From Halotalea alkalilenta (lineage in GTDB: Bacteria; Pseudomonadota; Gammaproteobacteria; Pseudomonadales; Halomonadaceae), in NCBI RefSeq assembly GCF_001648175.1, contig NZ_CP015243.1:1736001-1800000 (forward strand): a stretch of 64,000 bases of DNA. Reading direction: 5' to 3'. The position numbers and the translations under genes are program-made. Under the pieces are notes generated by a model. That model searched no databases. It had not been told where the DNA came from and saw only the letters and a list, made by a program, of their open reading frames with translations. This document shows, piece by piece, positions 1 through 8,038 of this stretch; within the stretch, counting starts at the first letter, position 1; each line of letters begins with the position of its first letter.

Positions 1-678
1 GCCACTGCCGAGCTCGCCGCTCGCTTCGAGCACTGGTGTGAGCGGCGCCCTTCGGAGCAGTGGGATCTACTGGTGCTGAGCGCTGCGATCGCCCGAGTGC
101 TGACCGCGATCGAGAACCTCTCGCGCCGGCTCGCCGAGCTGCTGGCCGACATCGCCGAAGGGCGGATCCAGTCGATGGGGGTGATCGACTTCAGCGCACT
201 GGCCAAGCGCCTGCTGCTGGTGCCGCCCAGCGAACGGCTGAGCGAAGCCTGGCTTGGCAAGAGCATGCCGTTCGACTGCTCGGCGAGCTTTCCGAGACTC
301 GCGCCGATGCTGGCGATCACCCAGCGCGAGCGCGAGGCGCGCAGTACCACCACCCTGGTGTTCGACTCCGAGACCAGCAATGACGCGCAGGACCGCCTCT
401 TGGCCCGCTTTCTCGCTCGTCGTGCCGCGCCGCTTCGCGAGCGCATCCGCCGCGCGCCGCTCTCGCTGCCCGAGGCGATCGAGGAGGGCTGGCACTGGCT
501 CGACGACGAGGAGTGCCTGGCCCAGCTGGTCAACGCTTTCGTCGACACCGAGCTGCTCGGCGAGCCGCTCAGGGTCGGGTTGGATGCCGCCCCGTTCGTG
601 GTCGAACTCGCCGATGGTCGCCTGATCGAGGGCGACCTTACCCCGACACTGCGCTTCGCCGAGGAGAGCCCAGGATGA
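1..678 (+). CDS. Putative kleisin-like subunit of an SMC system (C-terminal part; 5' end outside window)
   Basis: The frame is open from base 1 and the start lies upstream, so only the last 225 residues are visible. I do not recognise a named domain. The visible part is helical and charged (a stretch rich in Leu, Arg and Glu near bases 73-170), followed by a mixed C-terminal region ending in PTLRFAEESPG. The stop codon overlaps the next start as ATGA (675-678), so the two genes are translationally coupled. Being the first of three coupled genes ending in a MukB-like ATPase, it occupies the place of mukF/mksF/jetA, a kleisin. That role is inferred from gene order only; I see no direct kleisin signature. 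Confidence 0.6.
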   Translation, partial: ATAELAARFEHWCERRPSEQWDLLVLSAAIARVLTAIENLSRRLAELLADIAEGRIQSMGVIDFSALAKRLLLVPPSERLSEAWLGKSMPFDCSASFPRLAPMLAITQREREARSTTTLVFDSETSNDAQDRLLARFLARRAAPLRERIRRAPLSLPEAIEEGWHWLDDEECLAQLVNAFVDTELLGEPLRVGLDAAPFVVELADGRLIEGDLTPTLRFAEESPG

Positions 679-1538
679 ACATGACCGAGATGGGCGAGGT
701 GGTTGCCTTCCTGCTGCGCTATCGCGCCGCCGAATCCCACCCGGCCGGTGGACGCAAACGCCGCGGCCTGCGCGCGGGGCAGCTTTCCGAGCGCGACGTC
801 TGCGCGCTGTTGAACGGCGCCGAGGAGCACGAGCGCACCGCACTCGCCGCACTGCTCGAGGGCTTCGGCCTGCGTCTCACCGAGCTTGGCGCTGGCGACT
901 ATCCCGGCATCCAGCCGGGCGCGCGGGTCTATCTGCTGCTGCCCGACCCCGAGGCGGAGCTGCCGCCGCTGTTTTCGCTCGACCCCAGCTTCGCCGCCCT
1001 GCGCCTGCGCCAGGAGAGCAAGGGCGAGCTGGCGCAGTGGTTCCTGCAGCTGTGGATGCTGACCATGACGTTGCTCTACACCCGCTGCAACCGCGCGCCC
1101 TCGGACGTCAGCCGCTACCAGGAGGCGACCTTCTGCGCCGAGGAGCTGGTGGAACTGGTGCGCGAGCAGCTCGAATACCTGCGCGGGCTCGGCGAGCGGG
1201 CGCCGCGCTCGAGCAGGGTGCTGCTCGAGGAGCGCGGCGAGGATCTCGCCCGCCGTGTGCGCGGCTTCATCGAGCTGCTCGCCCGCGCAGGCCACCTGGA
1301 GCATCCGCGTGAGAACGAAAGCGCGCAGGAGGTCTGGCAGCAGACCCTGCTCGGCGCCGTCGAGGTCGCCTCGATCAGCATCCACCACCTGCGTCATCTG
1401 ATCGAGGCCACCGCGGCCGCGGAAGAAGAGCATCCGCTCGGCGCCTGGCTCGGGGCGGGAAGCGGCGCAAGCGCTGAGTCCCCGGCCAGTGACACCGAAG
1501 CAGTCGACCAGCCATTGGACCAGGAGAACCCTCGATGA
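675..1538 (+). CDS. Putative MukE/MksE-like (KITE) subunit of an SMC system
   Basis: A 287-residue protein of a family I cannot name. The start at 675 (MNMTEMGEVV) is chosen because it overlaps the upstream stop as ATGA; the frame extends further upstream, but that part lies inside the preceding gene. The N-terminal 100 residues contain a helix-helix-strand pattern (LSERDVCALL, then GARVYLLLP) that could be a winged helix. The middle is helical and the last 30 residues are an acidic, low-complexity tail. It overlaps the ATPase start by ATGA (1535-1538). In MukFEB and MksFEB the middle gene encodes a tandem winged-helix KITE protein; size (MksE is usually somewhat shorter) and position agree. 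The function is inferred from context. Confidence 0.6.
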   Translation: MNMTEMGEVVAFLLRYRAAESHPAGGRKRRGLRAGQLSERDVCALLNGAEEHERTALAALLEGFGLRLTELGAGDYPGIQPGARVYLLLPDPEAELPPLFSLDPSFAALRLRQESKGELAQWFLQLWMLTMTLLYTRCNRAPSDVSRYQEATFCAEELVELVREQLEYLRGLGERAPRSSRVLLEERGEDLARRVRGFIELLARAGHLEHPRENESAQEVWQQTLLGAVEVASISIHHLRHLIEATAAAEEEHPLGAWLGAGSGASAESPASDTEAVDQPLDQENPR

Positions 1539-4500
1539 GCGTGATCAACCGGATCGAGGTCGCCAACCTGCTCAACAAGCACGGCGATATCGGTTCTCCC
1601 TGGGACGCCAAGATGCGCCACCTGCTGCTCGACCTGCGCGGTCAGTCGAGTGCGATCAGCATGGAGAACGGCTTCGGCAAGACCACCCTGGCCGAGGCGC
1701 TGATCGGCCTGCTGGCACGTGACCGTACCCTGCTTTCGCGCACTCGCACCAAGTGTTCGCCGTCCAACGTCGGCGGCCAGGCCAGGAGCTGGACCCATCT
1801 GCGGGTCGAATTCCGCGCAGGCTCGGGCGGCGCGCAGAGCGACCTGCTCGCCGAGAGCGGGCTGGAGAGCGGTGGCGAGACCTTCGTCTTCGGCTGCCAC
1901 GGCTACAGCGACTCGGGCAGCCTCGGCTTCTATCACTACGCGGGACGGCTCGAGCAGCTCCCGGTCCATTACCTGACCCGCGACGACAAGCTGGCGCTGT
2001 CGAGCAACGCCGACTTCCTCGCCGCGATGAAGGCCCTCGACGTCCAGCGCGGCGCCAGTCGCGAGGAGTGGCTCGACGCGGTGGGCGAGCATATCTCGCG
2101 TCGCGAGCTGGCCCAGATGGCGGCGTTCCAGAAGGAGGGCGGCGCCGACAAGAGCCAGATCTTCAATGCCATTCGTCCGCGCGCCGGGGAGAAGCCCGAC
2201 CAAGCGTTCTTCTTCGAGGTGCTGGCGCCGCAGATCCTGCTCGGCGCGATGCGCGGCGAGAGCGATGAGAACGAAGAGCTGATCGAGGAGGTGATCCTCA
2301 ATTCGGGCCACAAGGTCTCGACGCTTCGCCACAACCTCGATGAGGCCGAGCGTGACCAAGATCGCGCCGAGCACAAGGTCGCCAAGCTGTCCGCCCTCAA
2401 TGCCCAGGGGCTCGAGCTGATCGAGGCGCGGGTGGGCTTGAGCGCGCTCGATGACGAGATCGAGGGGGTCGAAAGGCTGCTCGGCGGTGGCGCCATCGGC
2501 GGGCTGCCGGGGCTGCCGGGGCTGCCGGCGAGCGACGATGAACCGGCGCGCTGGTGCGCCTGGGGGCTCGAGGAGGAGGGGCGCCCGCGCGTTGCGGTGG
2601 CGTTCATCGCCAGGCTCTGCGCGCAGTCGAGCGCCGATGTCGAGGCTGCGCTCACCGCGCGCGGCCAGGCGGTGGCGCGCCATCGCCGGCTGGTCGCGCT
2701 GCCCGAGGCAGGCTGGCTCGACGACGAGCGCGCGGCGCATCTCGACTACCGCCAGGCGCGCGACTACCTCAAGCAGCACGCAGGCTTCGCCGATGAACAG
2801 GCGCGCCGGCAGGCTGTGGAGAGGTTCGAAGAGGCGATCGAGGCGTTCGAGAGCGGCGGCGGCAATCCGTATCGGGTCGAAGTGATCGCCGACCGCGCCC
2901 ATCTGGCCAGTCTCGAGGAGGAGCGCGTGCGGGCCGAGCGCGAGGTCGAGCGGTTGGAAACCGAGCGCGAACGCCTCGATTCCCGCCACCAGGCCTTCGC
3001 CGACAACCAGAGCTTCTACCAGCAGGCCCTCTCCGACGGACTGTTCGAGGCCGCCGAGCTCGATGATCTCGCCGAGCTCGAAGCACTGGAGGCGCGCTGC
3101 CAGGCGCAGGCCCGCGAGGCGTTCGAGGCGCTCTCCAGCCACCAGCGCCAGCGCGGCGAATGGGCCAGGCCCTATGCCGACTATCTCGCCTTCATCGAGC
3201 GTCATCCTGGCGATACCCCCGAGACCCTGCTCGAGCTCAAGGAGGCCCGCAGCGTTGAGCTCGAGGAGCGCATCGCCCTGCTCGAAGGCGAGCTCGAGGC
3301 GCTCGAGCGCGATTTCACCGATGCCCAGGCTCGGCTCGATGCGCTGGCGCTCGAGCGCCAGCCGCTGCAGAGCGAGCTCGACCAGCTCGGTGGCGGGGTC
3401 GAAGCGTGGCGCGAGTTCCAGTCGCGCTGGCCCGATCAGCAGGCCGCCGGCCTCTGGCACGCGCGTCGAAGCGCGCTCGATGCGCTCGAAGCCGAGCTCG
3501 GCGAATGCCAGCGCCGGCGCGACGAGGCCGAGCGTGAGCGGCTCGAACTGGTACTGCTCGAACAGGACGCCGAGCGCTATCGCAAGCTCCACGGCGACGA
3601 GGAGCCGGTGCACCTGCGCCAGCGCTTGATCGACGAGCGCCAGCGGGTCGACCGCGAGAGGGAGAAGCTCGGCCGAGAGGCGCAGCGCTACGAAGGGCTG
3701 CTGCACGCACTCAAGGAGTTTCGCGAGGAGAGTGAACTCACCCCCGAGGGGTGGCTCAAGGATGCGCGCGGACGCTATCCGAAGCTCCTGCGCGAGCGCG
3801 AGGCGCTGCTCGAGGGGATCAAGGCCCGCGAGGCTTATCTCGAGCGCCTGAGCGAAGATCCGCTGGCGCGCCAGCAGGTCGAAGCCGAAGCGCACGCCTG
3901 CCTGAATCAAGCGGGGATCGATTTTCTCGCCCTGCATCAGCGCCTGAGTGCGGCGAGCGAGGACGTCGAGCGGCGCCGCGCCTGGCTCGCCCAGGCCGCC
4001 GGCTGCCTGTTCGCCCCGGTGGTCGACGGGGTCGAGCAGGCTGAACGAGCAGCCAGGCTCTTGCTCGAGCGCAACCTCGCCACGCTGGTGCTCGAGGGTG
4101 GGGCGCTGGCCGCGCGGATCGAAGCCGGGCAGCCGCCGCTCGGCGCGGTGGTCGGGCTCGAGACCCTGGCGGTCAAGGCCGCGCTCGACCCGCGCCATCT
4201 CGACGAGCTGCGCACCCAGACCGAGCAGCGCATGCAGGCCGAGCGCCTTCGCCTGGCGGCGCTGGAGGAGGAGATCGAGCGCCTCGACCCCGAGGGCTAC
4301 GCCTACGCCCTGGCGCAGGCCGCGGGCAAGGCGCTCGAACTCGAGGTCGAGACCGCGCTGCCCAAGCTCTCGATCGAGGCGGGCGCGCTGGCTGAGCGTG
4401 AGGCGCTGCTCGACCAGCGCTTGAGCCCCGAGGGGGTGAGCTGCATCCAAGGCCTGCTGCGCTTCATGGAACGCGGCGGCGCGGCCGCGCTCGAGCAGAC

Positions 4501-6385
4501 GCTGGCGCGGCTCACCGAGGCCGACGAACGGCTGCCCGAGCTGCGTGCCACGCGCGAGCGCCAGGCGCTCGAGATCGAGCGCTTCGGGGCGCTGTGGCTG
4601 ACCGTCGAGCGCTTCCACCAGCATGGCGGCGAGCAGGCCCTGACCCGGCTGGAAGCGCAGCTCGCGCTGCTCGACCAGCAGCGTGAAACGGGGAGCGATC
4701 AGCGCGCAGCGGCAAGCGAACGCCGCGAGCGGCTGCGCGGTGAGCTGCTCGACGCGCGTCGTGCGTATGAGGCGGTGTTCGCCGATGGCGAGCGCGCTGC
4801 GCTGAAGGGGCTGGTCGAGTTTCTCGATGCCGGCGGCGACGGCTTCATGGCCGCGGCCGACCAGCAGCAAGCGCTGCTCGATGAGCGGCTGCAAGCGGCC
4901 AACCGGCGTGCCGGCTTCGACTTCGAGCGCGTTCGCGGCTATCTCGAAGTGGTCCAGCAGGGCGCCGGCGGCAAGCGCTTCGAGCGCGAACTCGCCGAGC
5001 TCAAGCGAGCGATCAAGGAGGCTCGCGACGGGCTCAAGGCGGCAAGCCGCGAGCATGCCGAGACGCTCACCCGGATCACTCGCCATCGCCGGGCGCTGAG
5101 CGCGCTCGACCGTTTCGGCCACGCCTGGCTCGAGCGCCTGCGCCAGCTGCCCAAAGGCTGGCGTGAGCGCATCGCCCTCGCCCCGGCGCGCGAGCCAGAT
5201 GAATCCATGCGCGGGCTCGATGCCGCCCTCGATGAATGGCGTCGCAGTGCGGTCGAGCCGCTCGAAACCGATGCCGACGCCGATCGACTGCTCGGGCTCT
5301 CCCAGCGCCTGCTCGGCGGCCTCGAGGCGCTGCGGCTGGGCGAGCGCGGGCGCGAGCGCGACCGTCTGGGTCGAGAGATCCAGCGCCTCGAGCTCAAGCT
5401 CGGCAAGGCGCTGTTCGATGCGCTCGAAGGCGGGTTGTTCAATGCCCTCGAACGTGCCCGGCTCGAGGCCTTGTCGAGTCTCGACCCTACCGCGCTGGAT
5501 GGCCTCGAAGGGCTCCACGCCCAGCTCACCGAGCAGCTGGCCGAACACCGCCAGCGGGTCGAGCAGCTCAACGCCTCGCGCGGGCAGATCGAGGAGACCC
5601 TGGTCGAGCGTCTCGGCTCGATCACCGTCGACGCCGCCGCCAACCTCGACATCCTCAAGCGCGTCGCCAAGCGTAGTGCCAGCGGTGGCGCTTTCTTCGA
5701 GGTCCGCGCCGAGCTGATCGCGCTCGACCAGGTCCATCGCCTGATCGAGGCGCTGCTCGCCGAGATCGACGAGCACCTCGACCAGCGCCGCCGCCGCGAG
5801 ACCGACGATGCCAGCCAGCAAGCCAAGCGCGACGCGGAGCTGACCAAGCGCATCCGCCAGCGGATCTACCGCGGGCTTTTCACCCACGTCTCGATCCGGC
5901 TCAAGCACGACGCCATCCGCCCCCACGGCCGGCTGTTCTCGCTCAATGAAGGCATGTCCGAAGGCCAGCGCGAAGCCGTCTCATTGATGTGGCTGGTCAA
6001 GCTCTCCGAATTCGCCATCGAACGCGAACTGCGCGAACTCAACGCCAGCCAGCGCAGCCGCGGCCAGGTTCAGCGCGAAAGCGTGATCCTCCTCGATGGG
6101 CTGTTCTCCAAGCTCTCGCACCGCAAGATGATCCAGGACTCGCTCGAGTCGCTGCGCAACACCCGCGGGCGCTTCCAGATGATCGGCCTGATCCACAACC
6201 CCAACTACGAAAACGACCCCGGCATCTTCCCCACCTACCTGGTCGGCAGCGTGATCGGCGCCCGCCACGGCCAAGGCGGGCACGTGCTGGTGCGCAACGG
6301 CGAAGTGGTCGAGCCCGAAGCGGTGGGCCGCAGTGAAGGGGAGGCGAGCCTGTTCGGGATCAGGGTGAGGGAGAAAGAAGGGTAG
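1535..6385 (+). CDS. SMC/MukB-like coiled-coil ATPase, 1616 residues
   Basis: Large ABC-type ATPase of the SMC/Rad50/MukB class. The Walker A motif ENGFGKTT is at residues 44-51 of the N-terminal head. About 1000 residues of Glu/Arg/Leu-rich heptad sequence follow, interrupted by globular parts. The C-terminal head carries the signature motif MSEGQREAV (about residues 1474-1482) and the Walker B strand VILLDG (1517-1522), followed by IGLIHNP in the place of the switch strand. The usual glutamate after the Walker B aspartate (LDE) is glycine here (LDG, residue 1522). Length is close to MukB (about 1490 residues) and longer than most MksB/JetC. The three coupled genes suggest a DNA-loop-extruding or plasmid/phage-restricting complex. 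No JetD-like nuclease gene follows: the next gene is convergent. The family-level call is strong; the biological role is inferred. Confidence 0.85.
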   Translation: MSVINRIEVANLLNKHGDIGSPWDAKMRHLLLDLRGQSSAISMENGFGKTTLAEALIGLLARDRTLLSRTRTKCSPSNVGGQARSWTHLRVEFRAGSGGAQSDLLAESGLESGGETFVFGCHGYSDSGSLGFYHYAGRLEQLPVHYLTRDDKLALSSNADFLAAMKALDVQRGASREEWLDAVGEHISRRELAQMAAFQKEGGADKSQIFNAIRPRAGEKPDQAFFFEVLAPQILLGAMRGESDENEELIEEVILNSGHKVSTLRHNLDEAERDQDRAEHKVAKLSALNAQGLELIEARVGLSALDDEIEGVERLLGGGAIGGLPGLPGLPASDDEPARWCAWGLEEEGRPRVAVAFIARLCAQSSADVEAALTARGQAVARHRRLVALPEAGWLDDERAAHLDYRQARDYLKQHAGFADEQARRQAVERFEEAIEAFESGGGNPYRVEVIADRAHLASLEEERVRAEREVERLETERERLDSRHQAFADNQSFYQQALSDGLFEAAELDDLAELEALEARCQAQAREAFEALSSHQRQRGEWARPYADYLAFIERHPGDTPETLLELKEARSVELEERIALLEGELEALERDFTDAQARLDALALERQPLQSELDQLGGGVEAWREFQSRWPDQQAAGLWHARRSALDALEAELGECQRRRDEAERERLELVLLEQDAERYRKLHGDEEPVHLRQRLIDERQRVDREREKLGREAQRYEGLLHALKEFREESELTPEGWLKDARGRYPKLLREREALLEGIKAREAYLERLSEDPLARQQVEAEAHACLNQAGIDFLALHQRLSAASEDVERRRAWLAQAAGCLFAPVVDGVEQAERAARLLLERNLATLVLEGGALAARIEAGQPPLGAVVGLETLAVKAALDPRHLDELRTQTEQRMQAERLRLAALEEEIERLDPEGYAYALAQAAGKALELEVETALPKLSIEAGALAEREALLDQRLSPEGVSCIQGLLRFMERGGAAALEQTLARLTEADERLPELRATRERQALEIERFGALWLTVERFHQHGGEQALTRLEAQLALLDQQRETGSDQRAAASERRERLRGELLDARRAYEAVFADGERAALKGLVEFLDAGGDGFMAAADQQQALLDERLQAANRRAGFDFERVRGYLEVVQQGAGGKRFERELAELKRAIKEARDGLKAASREHAETLTRITRHRRALSALDRFGHAWLERLRQLPKGWRERIALAPAREPDESMRGLDAALDEWRRSAVEPLETDADADRLLGLSQRLLGGLEALRLGERGRERDRLGREIQRLELKLGKALFDALEGGLFNALERARLEALSSLDPTALDGLEGLHAQLTEQLAEHRQRVEQLNASRGQIEETLVERLGSITVDAAANLDILKRVAKRSASGGAFFEVRAELIALDQVHRLIEALLAEIDEHLDQRRRRETDDASQQAKRDAELTKRIRQRIYRGLFTHVSIRLKHDAIRPHGRLFSLNEGMSEGQREAVSLMWLVKLSEFAIERELRELNASQRSRGQVQRESVILLDGLFSKLSHRKMIQDSLESLRNTRGRFQMIGLIHNPNYENDPGIFPTYLVGSVIGARHGQGGHVLVRNGEVVEPEAVGRSEGEASLFGIRVREKEG
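2501..2527 (+). repeat. Tandem 9-bp repeat inside the SMC-like gene
   Basis: Three exact copies of gggctgccg encode a short Gly-Leu-Pro run in the SMC-like protein, just after the first coiled-coil stretch. The unit is in frame, so copy changes would alter only the length of a flexible linker. Confidence 0.8.
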
Positions 6386-6405
6386 AAGAAGCAACGGTAG
6401 GATCG

Positions 6406-6433
6406 AAAAAGCGCTCCAGGAGGAGCGCTTTTT
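6406..6433. terminator. Bidirectional Rho-independent terminator
   Basis: A perfect stem, gcgctcc/ggagcgc with a 4-base loop, is flanked by five A on the left and five T on the right, so it can terminate transcription on both strands. It lies 20 bases after the stop of the SMC-like gene and about 50 bases after the stop of the convergent methyltransferase gene, the expected place for a shared terminator. Confidence 0.85.
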
Positions 6434-6481
6434 CACCTTGGATTGGGCTTGCGTTGGCATCGAGGCCGGGATGGCAGGCTT

Positions 6482-7081
6482 TCATCTCCTGCGCGCGATG
6501 ATATCGAATCGATGCCAATGTTTAGGGCCTCTCATGCTGCTCCCATCTTCTTCGATCTCGGCAAACGAGAGCACTTCGAATTCGAGCAATGAAGCTTCCA
6601 CCTGGGCCAGGGAGTGAAAGGTCATCGACGGTATGCTCGACCACCCGTCCCTGTCTCCGAGCAAGTTGCCGACGAACACACCGCCCGGCGCCAGTGCGTG
6701 AGTGATCAATGCCCATAGCCGGGGAAAACCATCCGGGTGGCAGAAGGGCAAGCTCATTCCCGCGAATACCAACGACGATGAGGGCAGCGGGCCGAGATTT
6801 TCGAAATGGCTGGTGACGGTCGTCAAACGGCCTTGCGGTAATCGTTGCGCAATCGCCTCTACCCTATCGATCGCCGATCGTTGCTTGTCCACTGCATGGA
6901 CGCTCCAACCTCTCTCCAACAGCAGCCCGCTTTCGAGTCCCGCGCCGCAGCCCAGGTCCACAGCCGATTGGCCATGCTGGTCCGGCACGATCATAGCAAG
7001 AGCGCGTCGGAGCAAGGGTGAGCCTTGGCGTCTGTCATTGCGCTTGTAGTAACGCTCCCAGCCATCTGGGTCTTCCATCAT
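6482..7081 (-). CDS. Class I SAM-dependent methyltransferase
   Basis: A 199-residue protein with a Rossmann methyltransferase fold. Motif I is VDLGCGAGLESG (near residue 41), followed by an acidic residue at the end of the second strand (VHAVDK). The substrate is not evident; the general layout resembles small TehB/UbiE-type methyltransferases. The start is placed at the ATG at 7081 because GAGG lies 7 bases upstream; a TTG one codon earlier and an ATG one codon later are alternatives. The gene is convergent to the SMC-like gene and monocistronic as far as visible, so there is no operon evidence for its substrate. Confidence 0.75.
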   Translation of the reverse strand: MMEDPDGWERYYKRNDRRQGSPLLRRALAMIVPDQHGQSAVDLGCGAGLESGLLLERGWSVHAVDKQRSAIDRVEAIAQRLPQGRLTTVTSHFENLGPLPSSSLVFAGMSLPFCHPDGFPRLWALITHALAPGGVFVGNLLGDRDGWSSIPSMTFHSLAQVEASLLEFEVLSFAEIEEDGSSMRGPKHWHRFDIIARRR

Positions 7082-7227
7082 CAACCGGCCTCATGTCGGT
7101 ATGCCTGATTGCCATGAGCTGCATATGAGCACCATTTGTCCCGCGCTGGAATGCTCAGCCTGCAACGCAAGGTGCCGCGCTGCGGTGGCGAGGCCATTCG
7201 ACACGCCCGAATCGCGTGGAAGAGCGA

Positions 7228-7259
7228 AGAAGGAGGCCGGCGTGCTCTGGTCTCCTTCT
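7228..7259 (-). terminator. Possible terminator downstream of the HAD gene
   Basis: An inverted repeat with 8-base arms (agaaggag / ctccttct) and a 16-base loop begins 13 bases beyond the stop of the leftward dehalogenase-like gene. It lacks a long T tract, so this is a moderate call. The rest of the 190-base gap up to 7081 shows no gene. Confidence 0.4.
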
Positions 7260-7271
7260 CCTCACTGGACC

Positions 7272-7988
7272 TCAACGCCGCCCGTCGTACTCGGCCTCGA
7301 CGGCATCGGCCAGCGATTCGAGCCGGGCGTAGTGGTAGTCGGGTACGGTGAGGTCGGTGGGCGGTTCTCCTCCCGGCCCGGGCTTGCCCTGCCGGCGCTC
7401 GATCCAGCACACCTGGTAGCCCAGGCGGCGCGCGACGCCGATGTCGTGGTACTGGCTCTGGGCGACGTGGAGGATCTGTTCGAAGCGGATGCCCTTGGTG
7501 CCCGCCAGCAGACCGCGTGCGTAGGCGAAGAACTGCGGGTCGGGTTTCTCGAAGCGCACGTCATCGACCGTGACGGTGAGATCGAATGGGTGGCCGAGGG
7601 TGTTCGACATGATTTCGAGCGCCCAGCGTTCAGCATTGGTGGTCGCCACCAAGGTGTAGTGCCGGCGTAGGCGTTTCAGTGCGGCGACCGAGTCATCGAA
7701 GGCGGGCCACTCGAAGATCGAGCGCGGCAGCCCCTTGGCGATCAGTTCGGAGTCGGGCAGGCCGAACCGCTCGGCGAGCACGTGATAGCAGCGCTCCAGG
7801 TCGCTCGGCCATTTTCCTGCGCCGGGGGAGTTGTGCGCGGTGCTGTAGGCCTCGAGGATCTGCTCGTCGGAGAGCGCGGCGGCGGCATCGCCGCCCACCT
7901 TGCGTACGTAGTCCAATATGCCGCGTTCGTAATCGATCAGCGTGCCGACCACATCGAAGGTCAGCGCCTTGAATTGCTTGAGCTGCAT
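7272..7988 (-). CDS. HAD-superfamily hydrolase, type II haloacid dehalogenase-like
   Basis: A 238-residue HAD hydrolase. Motif I is FDVVGTLID, with the nucleophile aspartate near residue 11. Motif II is the threonine pair in VATTNAERW. The motif III lysine is in FEKPDPQFF. Motif IV is HVAQSQYHDIGVA, keeping a distal Asp but not the common GDS form. It resembles L-2-haloacid dehalogenase family members, many of which act on other substrates, so the reaction is open. The ATG at 7988 is preferred over 7997 because AAGGA lies 8 bases before it. The gene follows the binding-protein gene by 50 bases and is probably cotranscribed with it. Confidence 0.8.
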   Translation of the reverse strand: MQLKQFKALTFDVVGTLIDYERGILDYVRKVGGDAAAALSDEQILEAYSTAHNSPGAGKWPSDLERCYHVLAERFGLPDSELIAKGLPRSIFEWPAFDDSVAALKRLRRHYTLVATTNAERWALEIMSNTLGHPFDLTVTVDDVRFEKPDPQFFAYARGLLAGTKGIRFEQILHVAQSQYHDIGVARRLGYQVCWIERRQGKPGPGGEPPTDLTVPDYHYARLESLADAVEAEYDGRR

Positions 7989-8038
7989 CTGTTCCATCCT
8001 TTGCCGTGATGTCGGGGGTTGCAGGTAAACGGCCTGGT

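Noticed and set aside
1394..5926. Antisense open frame of 1510 codons opposite the SMC-like gene
   Set aside because: It mirrors the codon phase of the Leu/Glu/Ala-rich coiled-coil gene, has no domain, no ribosome binding site and a composition set by the opposite strand. A shadow of a GC-rich gene.
1..6385. Complete Wadjet (JetABCD) defence system
   Set aside because: No JetD-like gene is present after the ATPase, and the gene upstream of base 1 is not visible. Only an SMC-like core can be claimed.
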